Shown piece by piece: positions 23,164 through 23,270 of a stretch of 23,270 bases of DNA (within the stretch, counting starts at the first letter, position 1; each line of letters begins with the position of its first letter). Made by a program: the position numbers and the translations under genes. This stretch comes from JBBSEZ01 sp038239195 (GTDB taxonomy: Bacteria > Planctomycetota > Planctomycetia > Gemmatales > Gemmataceae), in NCBI GenBank assembly GCA_038239195.1, contig JBBSEZ010000119.1:1-23270 (forward strand), given 5' to 3'. Below the pieces are notes generated by a model. That model worked only from the letters and a program-made list of their open reading frames with translations, made no database searches and was not told the DNA's origin.

Positions 23164-23270
23164 ATGACTCCTTTGCGTCAACGCTTCCTCGACGAGCTCG
23201 CCCGCCGCAACTACTCCCCACGCACCGTCCAGGCCTACCTCGCCGGTCTCGTCCGCTTCGCCCGCCACTA
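23164..23270 (+). CDS. Tyrosine recombinase / phage-type integrase, N-terminal part (runs off window)
   Basis: Thirty-five codons are visible: MTPLRQRFLDELARRNYSPR and TVQAYLAGLVRFARH. This is the N-terminal SAM-like, core-binding domain of integrases (pattern L-x-x-R-[NG]-Y-S-x-x-T-x-x-x-Y), closest in feel to the recombinases carried beside IS91-family transposases, which begin MTPLRQRM-like. The ATG is preceded by GGAGG with an 8-nt gap. The catalytic domain (R...HxxR...Y) lies beyond the window, so activity cannot be judged. Its position beside the truncated DUF4058 gene fits an inserted element. Confidence 0.85.
   Translation, partial: MTPLRQRFLDELARRNYSPRTVQAYLAGLVRFARH

Overview
The window looks like a piece of a large, high-GC Planctomycetes chromosome of the Gemmata/Zavarzinella type. 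This is inference from gene content: two DUF1501 proteins with twin-arginine leaders, a very large secreted leucine-rich-repeat (LRR) protein, a Pkn-type Ser/Thr kinase with a TPR tail, a PQQ-type sugar dehydrogenase fused to a cytochrome c module, DUF4058 and DUF4365 genes, and dispersed palindromic repeats. No rRNA, CRISPR array or complete insertion sequence was found.

Layout. Positions 1-120 are low-complexity G/C sequence, probably a contig edge. Positions 169-440 hold three tandem tRNA-like elements: a Cys(GCA)-type fold, a Thr(CGU)-type element with an enlarged D-arm region, and a degenerate element whose anticodon loop is a GNRA tetraloop. They lie directly upstream of a TROVE/Ro60-like gene (488-2080). 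Positions 2086-5532 carry a 23-bp inverted repeat, a DUF1501 gene, a frameshifted DUF4365 gene overlapping a small HicA-like gene, and a 470-bp truncated copy of the DUF1501 gene. Positions 5533-10665 (minus) are the giant LRR gene. Positions 10887-12320 carry a second DUF1501 gene. From 12551 to 21471 the minus strand carries a dihydroorotate-dehydrogenase-like domain fused to a duplicated membrane domain, the PQQ/cytochrome c protein, the kinase, a small RNA/DNA-ligase-fold protein and a polytopic membrane protein. Positions 21657-22238 encode an AhpD-family protein interrupted by an in-frame TGA exactly where the second Cys of its CxxC motif should be. At the right edge a DUF4058 gene has lost its 5' end at a GAAC tetranucleotide, and a tyrosine-recombinase gene starts and runs off the window.

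How the genes relate. Most are single-gene units with their own ribosome-binding sites; only the DUF4365/HicA-like pair overlaps. The best candidate for an undescribed system is the tRNA-like cluster plus TROVE protein. Bacterial Ro60 proteins (Rsr) bind Y RNAs whose effector module mimics tRNA, so the elements are plausible RNA partners. An RNA-ligase-fold protein occurs 17 kb away; a functional link is speculation. The second strong lead is the possible selenocysteine codon in the AhpD-like gene.
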